From NCBI RefSeq assembly GCF_004365915.1, contig NZ_SODI01000001.1, forward strand, positions 2,790,001-2,854,000: 64,000 bases of DNA, written 5' to 3'. Made by a program: the position numbers and the translations under genes. Below the pieces are notes generated by a model, which was not told the origin of the DNA, made no database searches, and saw nothing but the letters and a program-made list of their open reading frames with translations. This DNA is from Cryobacterium psychrophilum (lineage in GTDB: Bacteria > Actinomycetota > Actinomycetes > Actinomycetales > Microbacteriaceae). How positions within the stretch are numbered: position 1 is the stretch's first letter; each line of letters begins with the position of its first letter. Positions 44,036-52,307 of the stretch are shown here, one piece after another.

Positions 44036-44896
44036 TCAGGCCTCGGTGTGCAGCACGACGTCGAGCCCGAGGTCGAGGGAGTGCGCGCTGTGTGTGAGGG
44101 CGCCCACCGAGATGATGTCGACGCCGGATTCGGCGATGCCCCGCACTGTCTCGAGGTTCACCCCGCCGCTCGCCTCCACGAGGGCCCGCCCGGCCACGAG
44201 ACGCACGCCGGCGCGCAGGTCGTCGGGGGAGAAGTTGTCGAGCATGATCGTGTCGATCCCGGCGGCCAGCACCGCCTCCACCTGGTCGAGGCGGTCGACC
44301 TCCACCTCGAAGTGGGTCGTGTGGGACAGGCGCTCGCGCACCTCGCGCAGCGCCTCGGTGAGGTCCCGCCCGCCCGCGGTGATCACGGCCAGGTGATTGT
44401 CTTTGGCCATGACGGTGTCCGAGAGGCTGAAACGGTGGTTGTGACCGCCGCCGTCGCGCACCGCGTGGCGTTCGAGGGCGCGCAGGCCGGGCGTGGTCTT
44501 GCGGGTGTCCACGATGCGGGCTCCGGTGCCGACCGTCTCGGCAACGTACCGGGCGGTGAGTGTCGCGATTCCGCTCATCCGCTGCACGAAGTTGAGACCG
44601 ATGCGCTCGGCCTGCAGCACGCCACGCGCCGGGCCGGTCACCTCGGCGAGCACCTCACCGGCGTCGAAGGCGGTGCCATCGGCCACGAGGAGGCGCACGA
44701 CGATGGCGGGGTCGGTGAGTCGGAAAGCGGAGGCGAAGACGTCGCCGCCGCTGAAAACGCCGGGTTCCCGAGCCTGCAGCTGGGCCGTGGCCACGGCGAG
44801 GCGGGGAATGAGCACCTCTGAGGTGAGGTCCCCCCACGGGGCATCCTCGGTGAGAGCGGCCTGCACGACGGTGTCGATGGTGTGTGTGGTCAGCAT
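44036..44896 (-). CDS. nadC: Nicotinate-nucleotide pyrophosphorylase (quinolinate phosphoribosyltransferase)
   Basis: 286 residues. ATG 44896 overlaps the nadB stop by seven bases. Diagnostic motifs: DTRKTTPGLRALERHAVRDGGGHNHRFSLSD split over the PRPP/quinolinate site, then AKDNHL and DTIMLDNFSPDDLR, EASGGVNL and ISVGALTHSAHSLDLGLD. Converts quinolinate and PRPP to nicotinate mononucleotide. Full length, translationally coupled to nadB. Confidence 0.95.
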   Translation of the reverse strand: MLTTHTIDTVVQAALTEDAPWGDLTSEVLIPRLAVATAQLQAREPGVFSGGDVFASAFRLTDPAIVVRLLVADGTAFDAGEVLAEVTGPARGVLQAERIGLNFVQRMSGIATLTARYVAETVGTGARIVDTRKTTPGLRALERHAVRDGGGHNHRFSLSDTVMAKDNHLAVITAGGRDLTEALREVRERLSHTTHFEVEVDRLDQVEAVLAAGIDTIMLDNFSPDDLRAGVRLVAGRALVEASGGVNLETVRGIAESGVDIISVGALTHSAHSLDLGLDVVLHTEA

Positions 44897-46584
44897 GCAA
44901 TGGCCTCCCTGGCCGCGGTGTCTGGTACGTGTGGTGCGACGGTGTGTGCGGTTCGCATCGATGAGGGCCGGTGCGCGGTCCAGGACCGGGACCAGGCCAG
45001 GTCGGTGCGGGTGTGCGGAAAATCCGCCCGGTGGTGGGCTCCGCGGGATTCGGTGCGGGCGAGAGCGGCCGCCACCGCGAGCCGCGCCAGATCGAGCAGG
45101 TTGCGGTTCTCCAGCTGCCGCACATCGGCGCGGTCTGTGAGGTCGCCCGTGGACCAGGCAGTGAGGGTGGCCGCCGCCCGCTCGAGGCCGGCCCCGGAGC
45201 GGTGCACGCCCGCGCTGTCCCACATGACGTGCTGCAGGGCCTCGCGCGAGAACGCCGGGGTGCTCGTCGCGCCGATTTTCTCTGCGGCGGCGGCGGTGCG
45301 GGCGGTGGCACCGGAAACTGGGCGTGCCGTAAGCGGCGCGACCTCTCCAACGTGTTCGACCGGGGAGGAAACGTCGAAGGAAGCGGCTTCGAAGGAAACG
45401 GACAGGGCGCGAACGGCACGATCGGCGAAGACCGCGGCCTCGAGCAGCGAGTTGGACGCGAGACGGTTGGCACCGTGGGCACCCGTGCGGGCGACCTCGC
45501 CGACGGCGAAAAGACCGGGAAGCGTTGTGCGACCCCACGCGTCGGTCACAACGCCGCCCATCCAATAGTGCGCGGCCGGAGCAACGGGAATGGGGTCGAG
45601 CGCCCAGTCGAGGCCGACAGCCCGGCACGCGGCCGTGATCGTGGGGAACCGCGACTCGAGCAGGTCCCGGCCGAGGCCCGTGGCGTCAAGAAGCACGGGC
45701 TCGCCGTCCTGCTCCGCCATCTCGCGGGCAATCGCGCGCGCCACGACGTCTCGAGCGGCGAGTTCTTCGCCCGGTATGTCGAGCATGAACCGCTCCCCGC
45801 GTCGATTGCGCAGCACGGCGCCCTCGCCGCGCACGGCCTCCGACACGAGCGGGCTGCCGGCAACCGCGAGCGCGGTCGGGTGAAACTGGTAGAACTCCAA
45901 ATCGGCAACGGATGCCCCTGCTCGCCACGCTGCGGCAACGCCGTCGCCGGTGGCGACGCTCGGGTTGGTGGTGTGGCGGAACAGGGTGCCAGCGCCGCCC
46001 GTGGCGAGGATGACGGCATCTGCCCGGATGCTCTGCACCTGGGCATCCGGGCCGAGCAGGCGCACACCCACGACGCGACCCGAACTCATGGAGAGCTCGA
46101 TGAGCATGGTGTGCTCAAGAATCTGTATTCCGGTGGTGGAATGTAGTGAGTTGGCGGCGGCACGCTGCCGGATGGTCGCGACGAGGGCGGCCTGAATGGC
46201 GGCCCCGGTCGCGTCCCCACCGGAGTGCAGCACCCGGGAGCGTGAGTGAGCGGCTTCTAGTCCGCGGGAGATGCCGGATTCGTCGCGGTCGAAGTCGACG
46301 CCGAATCGAATGAGGTCGCGCACCCGGGCTGGCCCTTCGGTGCAGAGAACCTGCACAGCGTCCTCGTCACACAGTCCGGCGCCCGCGCGCAGGGTGTCGA
46401 GCACGTGCGCCTCGACCGAGTCGTCGGGAAACAAAGCGGCGGCTATGCCGCCCTGGGCATATTTCGTGTTGCTTTCGTCGAGTGCAGCCTTGGTCACCAG
46501 CGTCACCCGGTGACCGGCATCCGTCGCCCGCACGGCGGCGGTGAGCCCGGCGAGGCCGCTGCCGATCACTATGACCGAGGCCAT
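44890..46584 (-). CDS. nadB: L-aspartate oxidase
   Basis: 564 residues from ATG 46584, which shares one base with the nadA stop (TGATG). FAD-binding IVIGSGLAGLTAAVRATDAG; SNTKYAQGGIAAALFPDDS; EFYQFHPTAL; the conserved catalytic region HYWMGGVVTDAWGRTTLPG; GANRLASNSLLEA. Oxidises aspartate to iminoaspartate for NadA. The C-terminal helical domain is longer and more Ala/Thr-rich than in E. coli, as is common in high-GC genomes. Confidence 0.95.
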   Translation of the reverse strand: MASVIVIGSGLAGLTAAVRATDAGHRVTLVTKAALDESNTKYAQGGIAAALFPDDSVEAHVLDTLRAGAGLCDEDAVQVLCTEGPARVRDLIRFGVDFDRDESGISRGLEAAHSRSRVLHSGGDATGAAIQAALVATIRQRAAANSLHSTTGIQILEHTMLIELSMSSGRVVGVRLLGPDAQVQSIRADAVILATGGAGTLFRHTTNPSVATGDGVAAAWRAGASVADLEFYQFHPTALAVAGSPLVSEAVRGEGAVLRNRRGERFMLDIPGEELAARDVVARAIAREMAEQDGEPVLLDATGLGRDLLESRFPTITAACRAVGLDWALDPIPVAPAAHYWMGGVVTDAWGRTTLPGLFAVGEVARTGAHGANRLASNSLLEAAVFADRAVRALSVSFEAASFDVSSPVEHVGEVAPLTARPVSGATARTAAAAEKIGATSTPAFSREALQHVMWDSAGVHRSGAGLERAAATLTAWSTGDLTDRADVRQLENRNLLDLARLAVAAALARTESRGAHHRADFPHTRTDLAWSRSWTAHRPSSMRTAHTVAPHVPDTAAREAIAC

Positions 46585-47951
46585 CAGGGCCGTCCGGAGA
46601 GAAGGGGCTCTGCGTCGGTGACGGTGGGCGCTACGGGGACCGGCGGGGTGACCGCGACGGGTGGCCGGGCGGCCAGCATCCGTTCGAGGGCAACCTGGGC
46701 ATACACGGCAACGTCGGCGTCGACCTCGATGCGGTTGAGCACCTCGGCGGGTCTTTCGCTGCTGCCCACGAGTCCCTCGAGCACCCAGGCCAGGTAACCG
46801 GCGTGGATGCGATACATGGTCGAACACGGGCAGATCACCGGGTCGAGGCAGAAGATGGTGTGCTCGGGGTGCTGGGCGGCGAGGCGCTGCACGAGGTTGA
46901 TCTCGGTGCCGATCGCAAACGTCGATCCGGCGGGGGCGGCGGCGATGGCCTTGCCGATGAAGTCGGTGGAGCCGGCGGAATCGGCCGCATCCACGACGGC
47001 CATCGGGCACTCCGGGTGCACAATCACCTGAACGCCCGGGTGCGTCACACGTGCCTCGGCGATCTGGCCCACCGTGAACCGGCGGTGCACGCTGCAGAAT
47101 CCGTGCCAGAGGATCACCCGGGCGTCGTCGAGTTCGGCCGCGGTGCTGCCGCCGAGTGCCTTGCGCGGGTTCCACATGGGCATCTGCGTGAGCGGCACGC
47201 CCATCGCCTTGGCGGTGTTGCGGCCCAGGTGCTGGTCGGGGAAGAACAAGACCCGCTGGCCGCGCTCGAAGGCCCACTCCAGCACGGTCTGCGCGTTGGA
47301 GGAGGTGCACACGATGCCGCCGTGTTCGCCGCAGAACGCCTTGAGCGCGGCGGAGGAATTCATGTAGGTGACCGGGATCACGGGAACACGGCCGGAAGCA
47401 TCCGGTTCGGTGCCATACAGATCTTCGAGCTGCTCCCAGCATTCGGTGACCGAATCGAGGTCTGCCATGTCGGCCATCGAGCAGCCGGCGGCGAGGTTGG
47501 GCAGAATCACGGCCTGCTCCGGCCCGGACAGCAGGTCGGCGGTCTCGGCCATGAAGTGCACGCCGCAGAAGATGATCGCCTCGGCCTGCGGTCGGCTCTT
47601 GGTCGCCTGCGCGAGCTGAAAGGAATCTCCCACGACATCGGCGTGCTGCAGCACCTCATTGCGCTGGTAGAAGTGGCCGAGAATGACGACGCGGTCACCG
47701 AGTGTCGCCTTGGCCGAGCGGATGCGCACATCCAGCTCCTCGGGCGTCGCCCGCCGGTAGTCCTCGGGGAGTTCCCCCTGGCGGGGCGACCCGGTGGGGA
47801 TGACGTCGCCCATGGAGGACCCGGGTCCGTATGAGGGTGCGGCGGAATCGAATTCCCAGGGAGCGGTGGCCAGGTCGGGGCTGCACGTGCTGCCGGCGGC
47901 GGCGCCCGTGCTGATGAGCTGGATGGTGCTATTAACCGACGGATTCGTCAT
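46584..47951 (-). CDS. nadA: Quinolinate synthase
   Basis: 455 residues with TAGGAG eight bases before the ATG. The first ~75 residues are a low-complexity extension absent from short NadA proteins. Cluster Cys residues are seen in FCGVHFMAETA, in CTSSNAQ and in CPCSTMYRIHAG; ligand and substrate motifs GHFYQRNEV, GCSMADMA, HPECPMAVVD are present. Condenses iminoaspartate and dihydroxyacetone phosphate using a [4Fe-4S] cluster. First gene of nadA-nadB-nadC-nifS. Confidence 0.95.
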   Translation of the reverse strand: MTNPSVNSTIQLISTGAAAGSTCSPDLATAPWEFDSAAPSYGPGSSMGDVIPTGSPRQGELPEDYRRATPEELDVRIRSAKATLGDRVVILGHFYQRNEVLQHADVVGDSFQLAQATKSRPQAEAIIFCGVHFMAETADLLSGPEQAVILPNLAAGCSMADMADLDSVTECWEQLEDLYGTEPDASGRVPVIPVTYMNSSAALKAFCGEHGGIVCTSSNAQTVLEWAFERGQRVLFFPDQHLGRNTAKAMGVPLTQMPMWNPRKALGGSTAAELDDARVILWHGFCSVHRRFTVGQIAEARVTHPGVQVIVHPECPMAVVDAADSAGSTDFIGKAIAAAPAGSTFAIGTEINLVQRLAAQHPEHTIFCLDPVICPCSTMYRIHAGYLAWVLEGLVGSSERPAEVLNRIEVDADVAVYAQVALERMLAARPPVAVTPPVPVAPTVTDAEPLLSGRP

Positions 47952-47986
47952 GGCGTTCTCCTAGGGGACTGCTCGTGAGGGAAAAG

Positions 47987-48026
47987 CTGGCTAGTTCTTT
48001 GTGGTTCTGGCTAGTTTTTTGTGGTT
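47987..48026. repeat. 20-bp direct repeat in the nadA leader region
   Basis: Two adjacent copies of CTGGCTAGTTCTTTGTGGTT (47987-48006 and 48007-48026), differing at one base. They lie 36 bases upstream of the nadA start, between nrtR and nadA, in a T-rich patch unlike the surrounding GC-rich sequence. They are candidate binding sites for a regulator such as NrtR. Confidence 0.7.
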
Positions 48027-48060
48027 CTGGGGATTTCTCGGTGGTGCGGGCCGTGCGGAA

Positions 48061-48762
48061 TCAAGTGTGGGGCGGGGCAGGTGCCCCGGAGGGACCGTGG
48101 CCGGAGTGCGCATCCGAATCGTCGTAGCGATAGAGCCGAGCCGGGCGATGCCGTGCGCCGGCGACATGCCGCCCGGTGTCGACAAGGGTGCCGGACGACT
48201 CAAGGGTCCGGCGAAAGTTCGCGGGATCGAGCGGCCTGCGCAGCACGGCCTCATGCACCTCGCGAAGCTGGGTGAGGGTGAACGTATCCCCGAGGAAAGC
48301 ATGGGCGATGCGCGAATACTCCACCTTGGTGCGAAGCCGCCACAGGGCGTATTCCACGATCTTGTTGTGGTCAAAGGCCAGTCCCGGAAGTTGATCGGCC
48401 GCGAACCAGCGCACGTTCTCACCCTCGGCAGCCCTGGCCGCCTCGTCGGACTGCACGAGCGCCCAATAGACGACGGACACCACTCGATGTCCCGGGGATC
48501 GGCCGACATCCCCGAAGGTGAAGAGCTGTTCGAGGTAGGTGGGAGCGAGGGAGGTGGTTTCGTGCAGCGTGCGGGCGGCCGCGTCCGCGAGCTGCTCCGC
48601 ATCGGGCAGCCAGCCGCCAGGGAGCGCCCACTGCCCCTCGTGAGGCTGTCGGGTGCGGCGAACGAGCGGTAACCAGAGTGTCTTGAGGGCAGAGGCGTCG
48701 TCCGGGCGCAGGGCAAAAATCACCGTCGACACGGCAAGCGCGGCGTGATTCACTACGGTCAT
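48061..48762 (-). CDS. nrtR: Nudix-related transcriptional regulator of NAD synthesis (NrtR family)
   Basis: 233 residues from ATG 48762; an upstream in-frame GTG at 48837 would add 25 residues. An N-terminal Nudix-like domain (AALAVSTVIFAL, QWALPGGWLP, ARTLHETTSL) has a degenerate Nudix box: the REUXEE glutamates are largely replaced (TLHETTSL), as in ADP-ribose-sensing NrtR proteins. It is followed by a winged helix (FTLTQLREVHEAVLRRPLD...NFRRTLESSGTL). NrtR represses NAD synthesis genes and releases DNA on binding ADP-ribose. Its position directly upstream of nadABC supports this. Confidence 0.85.
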   Translation of the reverse strand: MTVVNHAALAVSTVIFALRPDDASALKTLWLPLVRRTRQPHEGQWALPGGWLPDAEQLADAAARTLHETTSLAPTYLEQLFTFGDVGRSPGHRVVSVVYWALVQSDEAARAAEGENVRWFAADQLPGLAFDHNKIVEYALWRLRTKVEYSRIAHAFLGDTFTLTQLREVHEAVLRRPLDPANFRRTLESSGTLVDTGRHVAGARHRPARLYRYDDSDAHSGHGPSGAPAPPHT

Positions 48763-48878
48763 GAGCGGACATCCCGGAGGTAAAGGTCTAAGTGACTCTA
48801 ACTGTTCTGATAATTCTATAGCCGGATTGAGTGGCACCGAAACCCGCCGGGCCGAACCCGTCGCGCCCGCTCGCCGGC

Positions 48879-49628
48879 CTACTGCTGCGGGGCGGCCTCC
48901 GCCGGCACGCGGGAACGGTGCGCGCCCATGCCGGTCAACCCCCAGATCGTGACGCGCGCCATGGCCTCAATCACGATTCGACCGCTCATCTTTGACGAGC
49001 CGAGCGTGCGCTCTACGAAGGTGATCGGCACCTCCACGACCGTGAGTTGTGCGCGAACGGCGTGGAGGAGCATATCGATCTGAAAGCAGTACCCGAGGCT
49101 CTCGAGGCCTCCGAGCTGCATGCTCTCAAGCGCGTGCGCCGAGTACACGCGGTATCCGCCGGTGACGTCCCGCTGGGGCAGGCGCAGCAGGGCGCGTGAG
49201 TAGATGGAGCCACCCCGTGAGAGAGCGCGGCGGTGCCAGGGCCAGTTCTTCACGGCTCCGCCGCGTATCCACCGTGATCCCATGACGACGTCGGCCGAGG
49301 CGGCGGCGGTCAGGAGGCCGGGAAGCTGCTCGGGAAGATGCGACCCGTCGGCATCCAACTGCACGAGCTGGTCGTACCCGTGCGAGAGAGCCCAACCGAA
49401 GCCGTCCAGGTACGCCGCTCCGAGTCCGGTCTTCTCGGTGCGATGCAGAACGTGCACGCTGTCGTCCGCCGTCGCGAGCGTGTCGGCGAGCTCGCCCGTG
49501 CCATCCGGCGACGCGTCGTCAACCACGAGAACATGAGCTTCGGGAACACTCGCGCGAACCCGGGTGACGATGAGATCAATGTTTTCGCACTCGTTGTACG
49601 TCGGAATGATCACCAGGGTGTTGGGCAT
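48879..49628 (-). CDS. Polyprenol-phosphate mannosyltransferase (DPM1-like, GT2)
   Basis: 249 residues from ATG 49628, chosen for the GAGG six bases upstream. GT-A signature: VIIPTYNECENI, VVDDASPDGTGELAD, QLDADGSHLPEQ, GSRWIRGG and DVTGGYRVY. No membrane helix, as in stand-alone Ppm1 catalytic domains. It should transfer mannose from GDP-mannose to a polyprenyl phosphate, giving the donor for lipoglycan or protein O-mannosylation. Divergent from the nitrilase. A GACCAG/CTGGTC inverted repeat is upstream. Confidence 0.88.
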   Translation of the reverse strand: MPNTLVIIPTYNECENIDLIVTRVRASVPEAHVLVVDDASPDGTGELADTLATADDSVHVLHRTEKTGLGAAYLDGFGWALSHGYDQLVQLDADGSHLPEQLPGLLTAAASADVVMGSRWIRGGAVKNWPWHRRALSRGGSIYSRALLRLPQRDVTGGYRVYSAHALESMQLGGLESLGYCFQIDMLLHAVRAQLTVVEVPITFVERTLGSSKMSGRIVIEAMARVTIWGLTGMGAHRSRVPAEAAPQQ

Positions 49629-49664
49629 GAGTGACCTCGTCATTTCGATAATGTCGGTGCGATT

Positions 49665-49682
49665 GACCAGTATGGTCTGGTC
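49665..49682. promoter_or_regulatory. Inverted repeat upstream of the mannosyltransferase gene
   Basis: GACCAG-TATGGT-CTGGTC, 37 bases before the ATG at 49628; could be an operator or overlap the promoter. Confidence 0.3.
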
Positions 49683-49778
49683 GACTGTGAACCCCTGTTG
49701 ATTCCGTGGTGTAACATACGTTCCCGCGGTTGATCCGCCACTCCCATGATCACCCCAGCTGAAGGCTAGGCTGACGGA

Positions 49779-50621
49779 ATGGCTGATGCGCAACCAAGCA
49801 ACGACACATGGCGTCCCCTGGCGGGCATGGGGGTGGCCGTGGCACAATTTCGGCCCGGCACCGATGAATCCGCCAACCTGGCAGAGATGCGCGGCCTCGC
49901 TGCCGTCGCGGCGGCACGAGGTGCGAGTCTCGTCGTTTTTCCGGAGTATTCCGCCTTCTGCGAGGTGCCCCTCGGTCCGGCGTCACTCGCCGCGGCGCAG
50001 TCGCTTGACGGTCAGTTCGTGTCTGCCCTCGGCGAGCTTGCGCGCGAACTCGCCGTGTTCATCGTGGCCGGAATGCTCGAAGCGACCGACGATCCCGCGC
50101 GGTTTGCGAACACGCTCGTCGCCGTCGACCCGAACGGCGAACTCGTGGCGACGTATCGCAAGCTGCACCTGTACGACGCCTTTGGGGAGCACGAATCCGA
50201 TGTGGTCCTGGCCGGTGAGATCTCACACCCCGAGACCTTCGATATGCAGGGCCTGACCGTGGGCATGCAGACGTGTTACGACATCCGCTTTCCCGAGGTG
50301 ACCAGGCGGCTCGTGGACGCGGGAGCCAACGTGGTTCTGGTTCCGGCTGAATGGATGCGCGGGCCGCTCAAGGAGCACCATTGGCGTGTGCTCCTCACCG
50401 CCAGGGCGCTCGAAAACACGGTGTATGTGGTTGCTGCCGACCAGGCGCCGCCGATCGGTGTCGGCCAGAGCATGATCGTCGACCCCATGGGCGTCGAAGT
50501 CGTCACGATCGGCGAAACGACGGATGTGGCCGTGGCCTGGCTATCGCCGCAGCGCATTGACGCGGTGCGCGCCGTGAACCCGGCGCTCTCACACCGCCGG
50601 TTCGGCGTCGTACCGCGGTAG
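49779..50621 (+). CDS. Carbon-nitrogen hydrolase (nitrilase superfamily)
   Basis: 280 residues. The Glu-Lys-Cys triad is seen: Glu in VVFPEYSAF, Lys in YRKLHLYDAFG and Cys in QTCYDIRFPEV. The pattern places it with omega-amidase / deaminated-glutathione-amidase-like enzymes (Nit branch); the substrate is not decidable. Soluble. ATG start. Its 3' end faces the DUF7882 pseudogene, whose open frame continues into it on the other strand. Confidence 0.88.
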   Translation: MADAQPSNDTWRPLAGMGVAVAQFRPGTDESANLAEMRGLAAVAAARGASLVVFPEYSAFCEVPLGPASLAAAQSLDGQFVSALGELARELAVFIVAGMLEATDDPARFANTLVAVDPNGELVATYRKLHLYDAFGEHESDVVLAGEISHPETFDMQGLTVGMQTCYDIRFPEVTRRLVDAGANVVLVPAEWMRGPLKEHHWRVLLTARALENTVYVVAADQAPPIGVGQSMIVDPMGVEVVTIGETTDVAVAWLSPQRIDAVRAVNPALSHRRFGVVPR

Positions 50622-50722
50622 GTGCCGCTCTGCCGCAGGCTGGCTTTGGTCGCGCGTGACGGGGCCGCGGCACGGAGGTTGGTTGCTCGCTCCGTGTGCA
50701 ACGTGCGCTCGGATTCGGCCGA

Positions 50723-51017
50723 GGAATTCTCCTCGCCGGTGACGATCAGGCCTTGCGAGCTGTTCGCCGAACGGGTGAGCTGGGAGATCCACTGGGGGTT
50801 GATGCTTGGCGCATGTCCTCCGGAGAACTTGAAGTAGAGCGGTATGGCGGGGTGGAGCCAGGCGGAGCTGCGACCATCGCCCACGACGGCGGCATCGCGC
50901 CATGACAGGAGAAAGCTCTCGCCTCGGCGAAGTTTTTGAATGATCACGCACTATAAGTGCACGAGCACCCGATCGTCGAATTCCACTATTACGCGGTCAT
51001 AGGTCAAGGAGCCCATA
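50723..51017 (-). pseudogene. DUF7882 gene with in-frame amber codon
   Basis: From ATG 51017, with GGAGGG nine bases upstream, the frame reads MGSLTYDRVIVEFDDRVLVHL, then TAG (50954-50952), then CVIIQKLRRGESFLLSW and WLHPAIPLYFKFSGG. The intact relative at 35064 reads LAHLQVVIVAKLRR, so the amber falls where Gln stands; a single C-to-T change of CAG would make it. Everything else of the domain is conserved. Beyond the domain the frame has no stop until 50276, antisense to the nitrilase gene, which also suggests decay. A GTG two codons after the amber could start a shortened product. Confidence 0.7.
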
Positions 51018-51093
51018 TGTCGCCCTCCTTCGTCGCGCGTGGTGTCGGGACGGTGAAAGCGGCGCTAAGACATACACACAATCGGATTTAATT

Positions 51094-52173
51094 TCAACCC
51101 TCCTCCTTTTGGGGACCCAGAGCAAGTATCTTCCGCATCTCCCGGCGCATTGGCAGACGCAGGGTGGTCAAAACATGGAAGGGCCGCTCGATGTGCCCGA
51201 AGTGACCGGCATCGGTCAGTGTCACCATGCTGAAGTCGGAGATGACGTTTCGCAGGCGGTCGGTGTCCGTTGCCGACACGAAAACATCCCGGTCACCCGC
51301 GCTCGCGCGAACCGGGCAGACGATGCGCGACCACGACGCGACGGCGTCGTAGGAACCGGCTCGCGCCGATGCCAGGCTGAAACCGTGTGGCCGCAGCTCG
51401 ACGGCGAGCGCGGCAATAACGGTGGACTGCATGCGGCCGGGGTGGCGAAAGAGCGGGGAAACCACGGTGCGCAGCAGGTGCAGGCGGGCGAGACCGACGA
51501 CCAGGGCGCGGCCGGACGCTCCGGCGAGGCGCAACATCCGCATCACCTGCAGCAGCGTCGTGTAACCGGGGAGCAGACCGAAATGCAGCATGGGATGCTG
51601 CACGCTGTCGATCACGGAGAAGGTTGTGGCGGAAACGAGCCCCACCGAGACGGTGGCGCCGGTCTCGGCGGCGGCGAGCTGCAGGGCAATGAGGCCGCCC
51701 ATGGAATGAGCGACGACGTTCCACCGGCGATATCCCAGGGCCCTGGCGATGTCAGCGACGGTCGCGGCCATCGTCTCAATCGTGAGCTCCGAGGTGTCGG
51801 CGGGCAGGGGAGTGTCGCCCCAGCCCGGCAGATCGGGGATGACAAGGTCCGTCAGATCAGTGTCCATCGGCGCCGTTTCGCCATGGCTGGCGGCCTGCAG
51901 GAGGGGAGTCCACGTCGTCCAGGAGCCGGCCGCGCCGTGCAGGAGGATCGTGGCCGTGTCGCTGTCCGTGCGGCGCCCGTGCCGCACGGCAACGGAGACC
52001 GCGCCGGGGCCCAGCCGCATCGAACTCGTCGTCAGGCCGAAACGGCGGGCATCCGCGTCGAGAGCGAAGGGGGCGTACCGCATAGTCGGGCCCGCCCCAG
52101 GTTCCGCATGCGTGCTCGGCGGCGTGGCCGCACTCGCATGGCGGCCTGGGGTGCGGGGGAGAACGGTGGTCAT
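51094..52173 (-). CDS. Alpha/beta hydrolase
   Basis: 359 residues from ATG 52173 (a GTG 18 bases upstream is also possible; no clear Shine-Dalgarno). Oxyanion hole region ILLHGAAGSWTTW, nucleophile elbow VVAHSMGGLIAL (Ser), acid Asp in ASAGDRDVFVS and catalytic His in DAGHFGHIERPFHV. Complete esterase/lipase-like triad; substrate unknown. The ~55-residue N terminus before the core is probably disordered. Divergent from the Old Yellow Enzyme gene. Confidence 0.85.
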   Translation of the reverse strand: MTTVLPRTPGRHASAATPPSTHAEPGAGPTMRYAPFALDADARRFGLTTSSMRLGPGAVSVAVRHGRRTDSDTATILLHGAAGSWTTWTPLLQAASHGETAPMDTDLTDLVIPDLPGWGDTPLPADTSELTIETMAATVADIARALGYRRWNVVAHSMGGLIALQLAAAETGATVSVGLVSATTFSVIDSVQHPMLHFGLLPGYTTLLQVMRMLRLAGASGRALVVGLARLHLLRTVVSPLFRHPGRMQSTVIAALAVELRPHGFSLASARAGSYDAVASWSRIVCPVRASAGDRDVFVSATDTDRLRNVISDFSMVTLTDAGHFGHIERPFHVLTTLRLPMRREMRKILALGPQKEEG

Positions 52174-52307
52174 GACAGTGGTTCGGTGCACACGGTCTCC
52201 CGGATTGCCCCGCGCCCGCCAGATGGCACATGCAGGCGATTCTCAGGGAGGAATAGTGGGTGTGGGCCACTGTTGTCCCTGAAACGACCGACAGAAAGAG
52301 ATTCGCT

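Noticed and set aside
43166..44821. Plus-strand 551-codon open frame across nifS and nadC
   Set aside because: Both genes underneath are certain from motifs; the frame has no recognisable domain.
50952..50954. TAG in the DUF7882 gene as pyrrolysine or programmed readthrough
   Set aside because: No supporting element seen nearby, and the frame lacks a normal end, which fits a pseudogene better.
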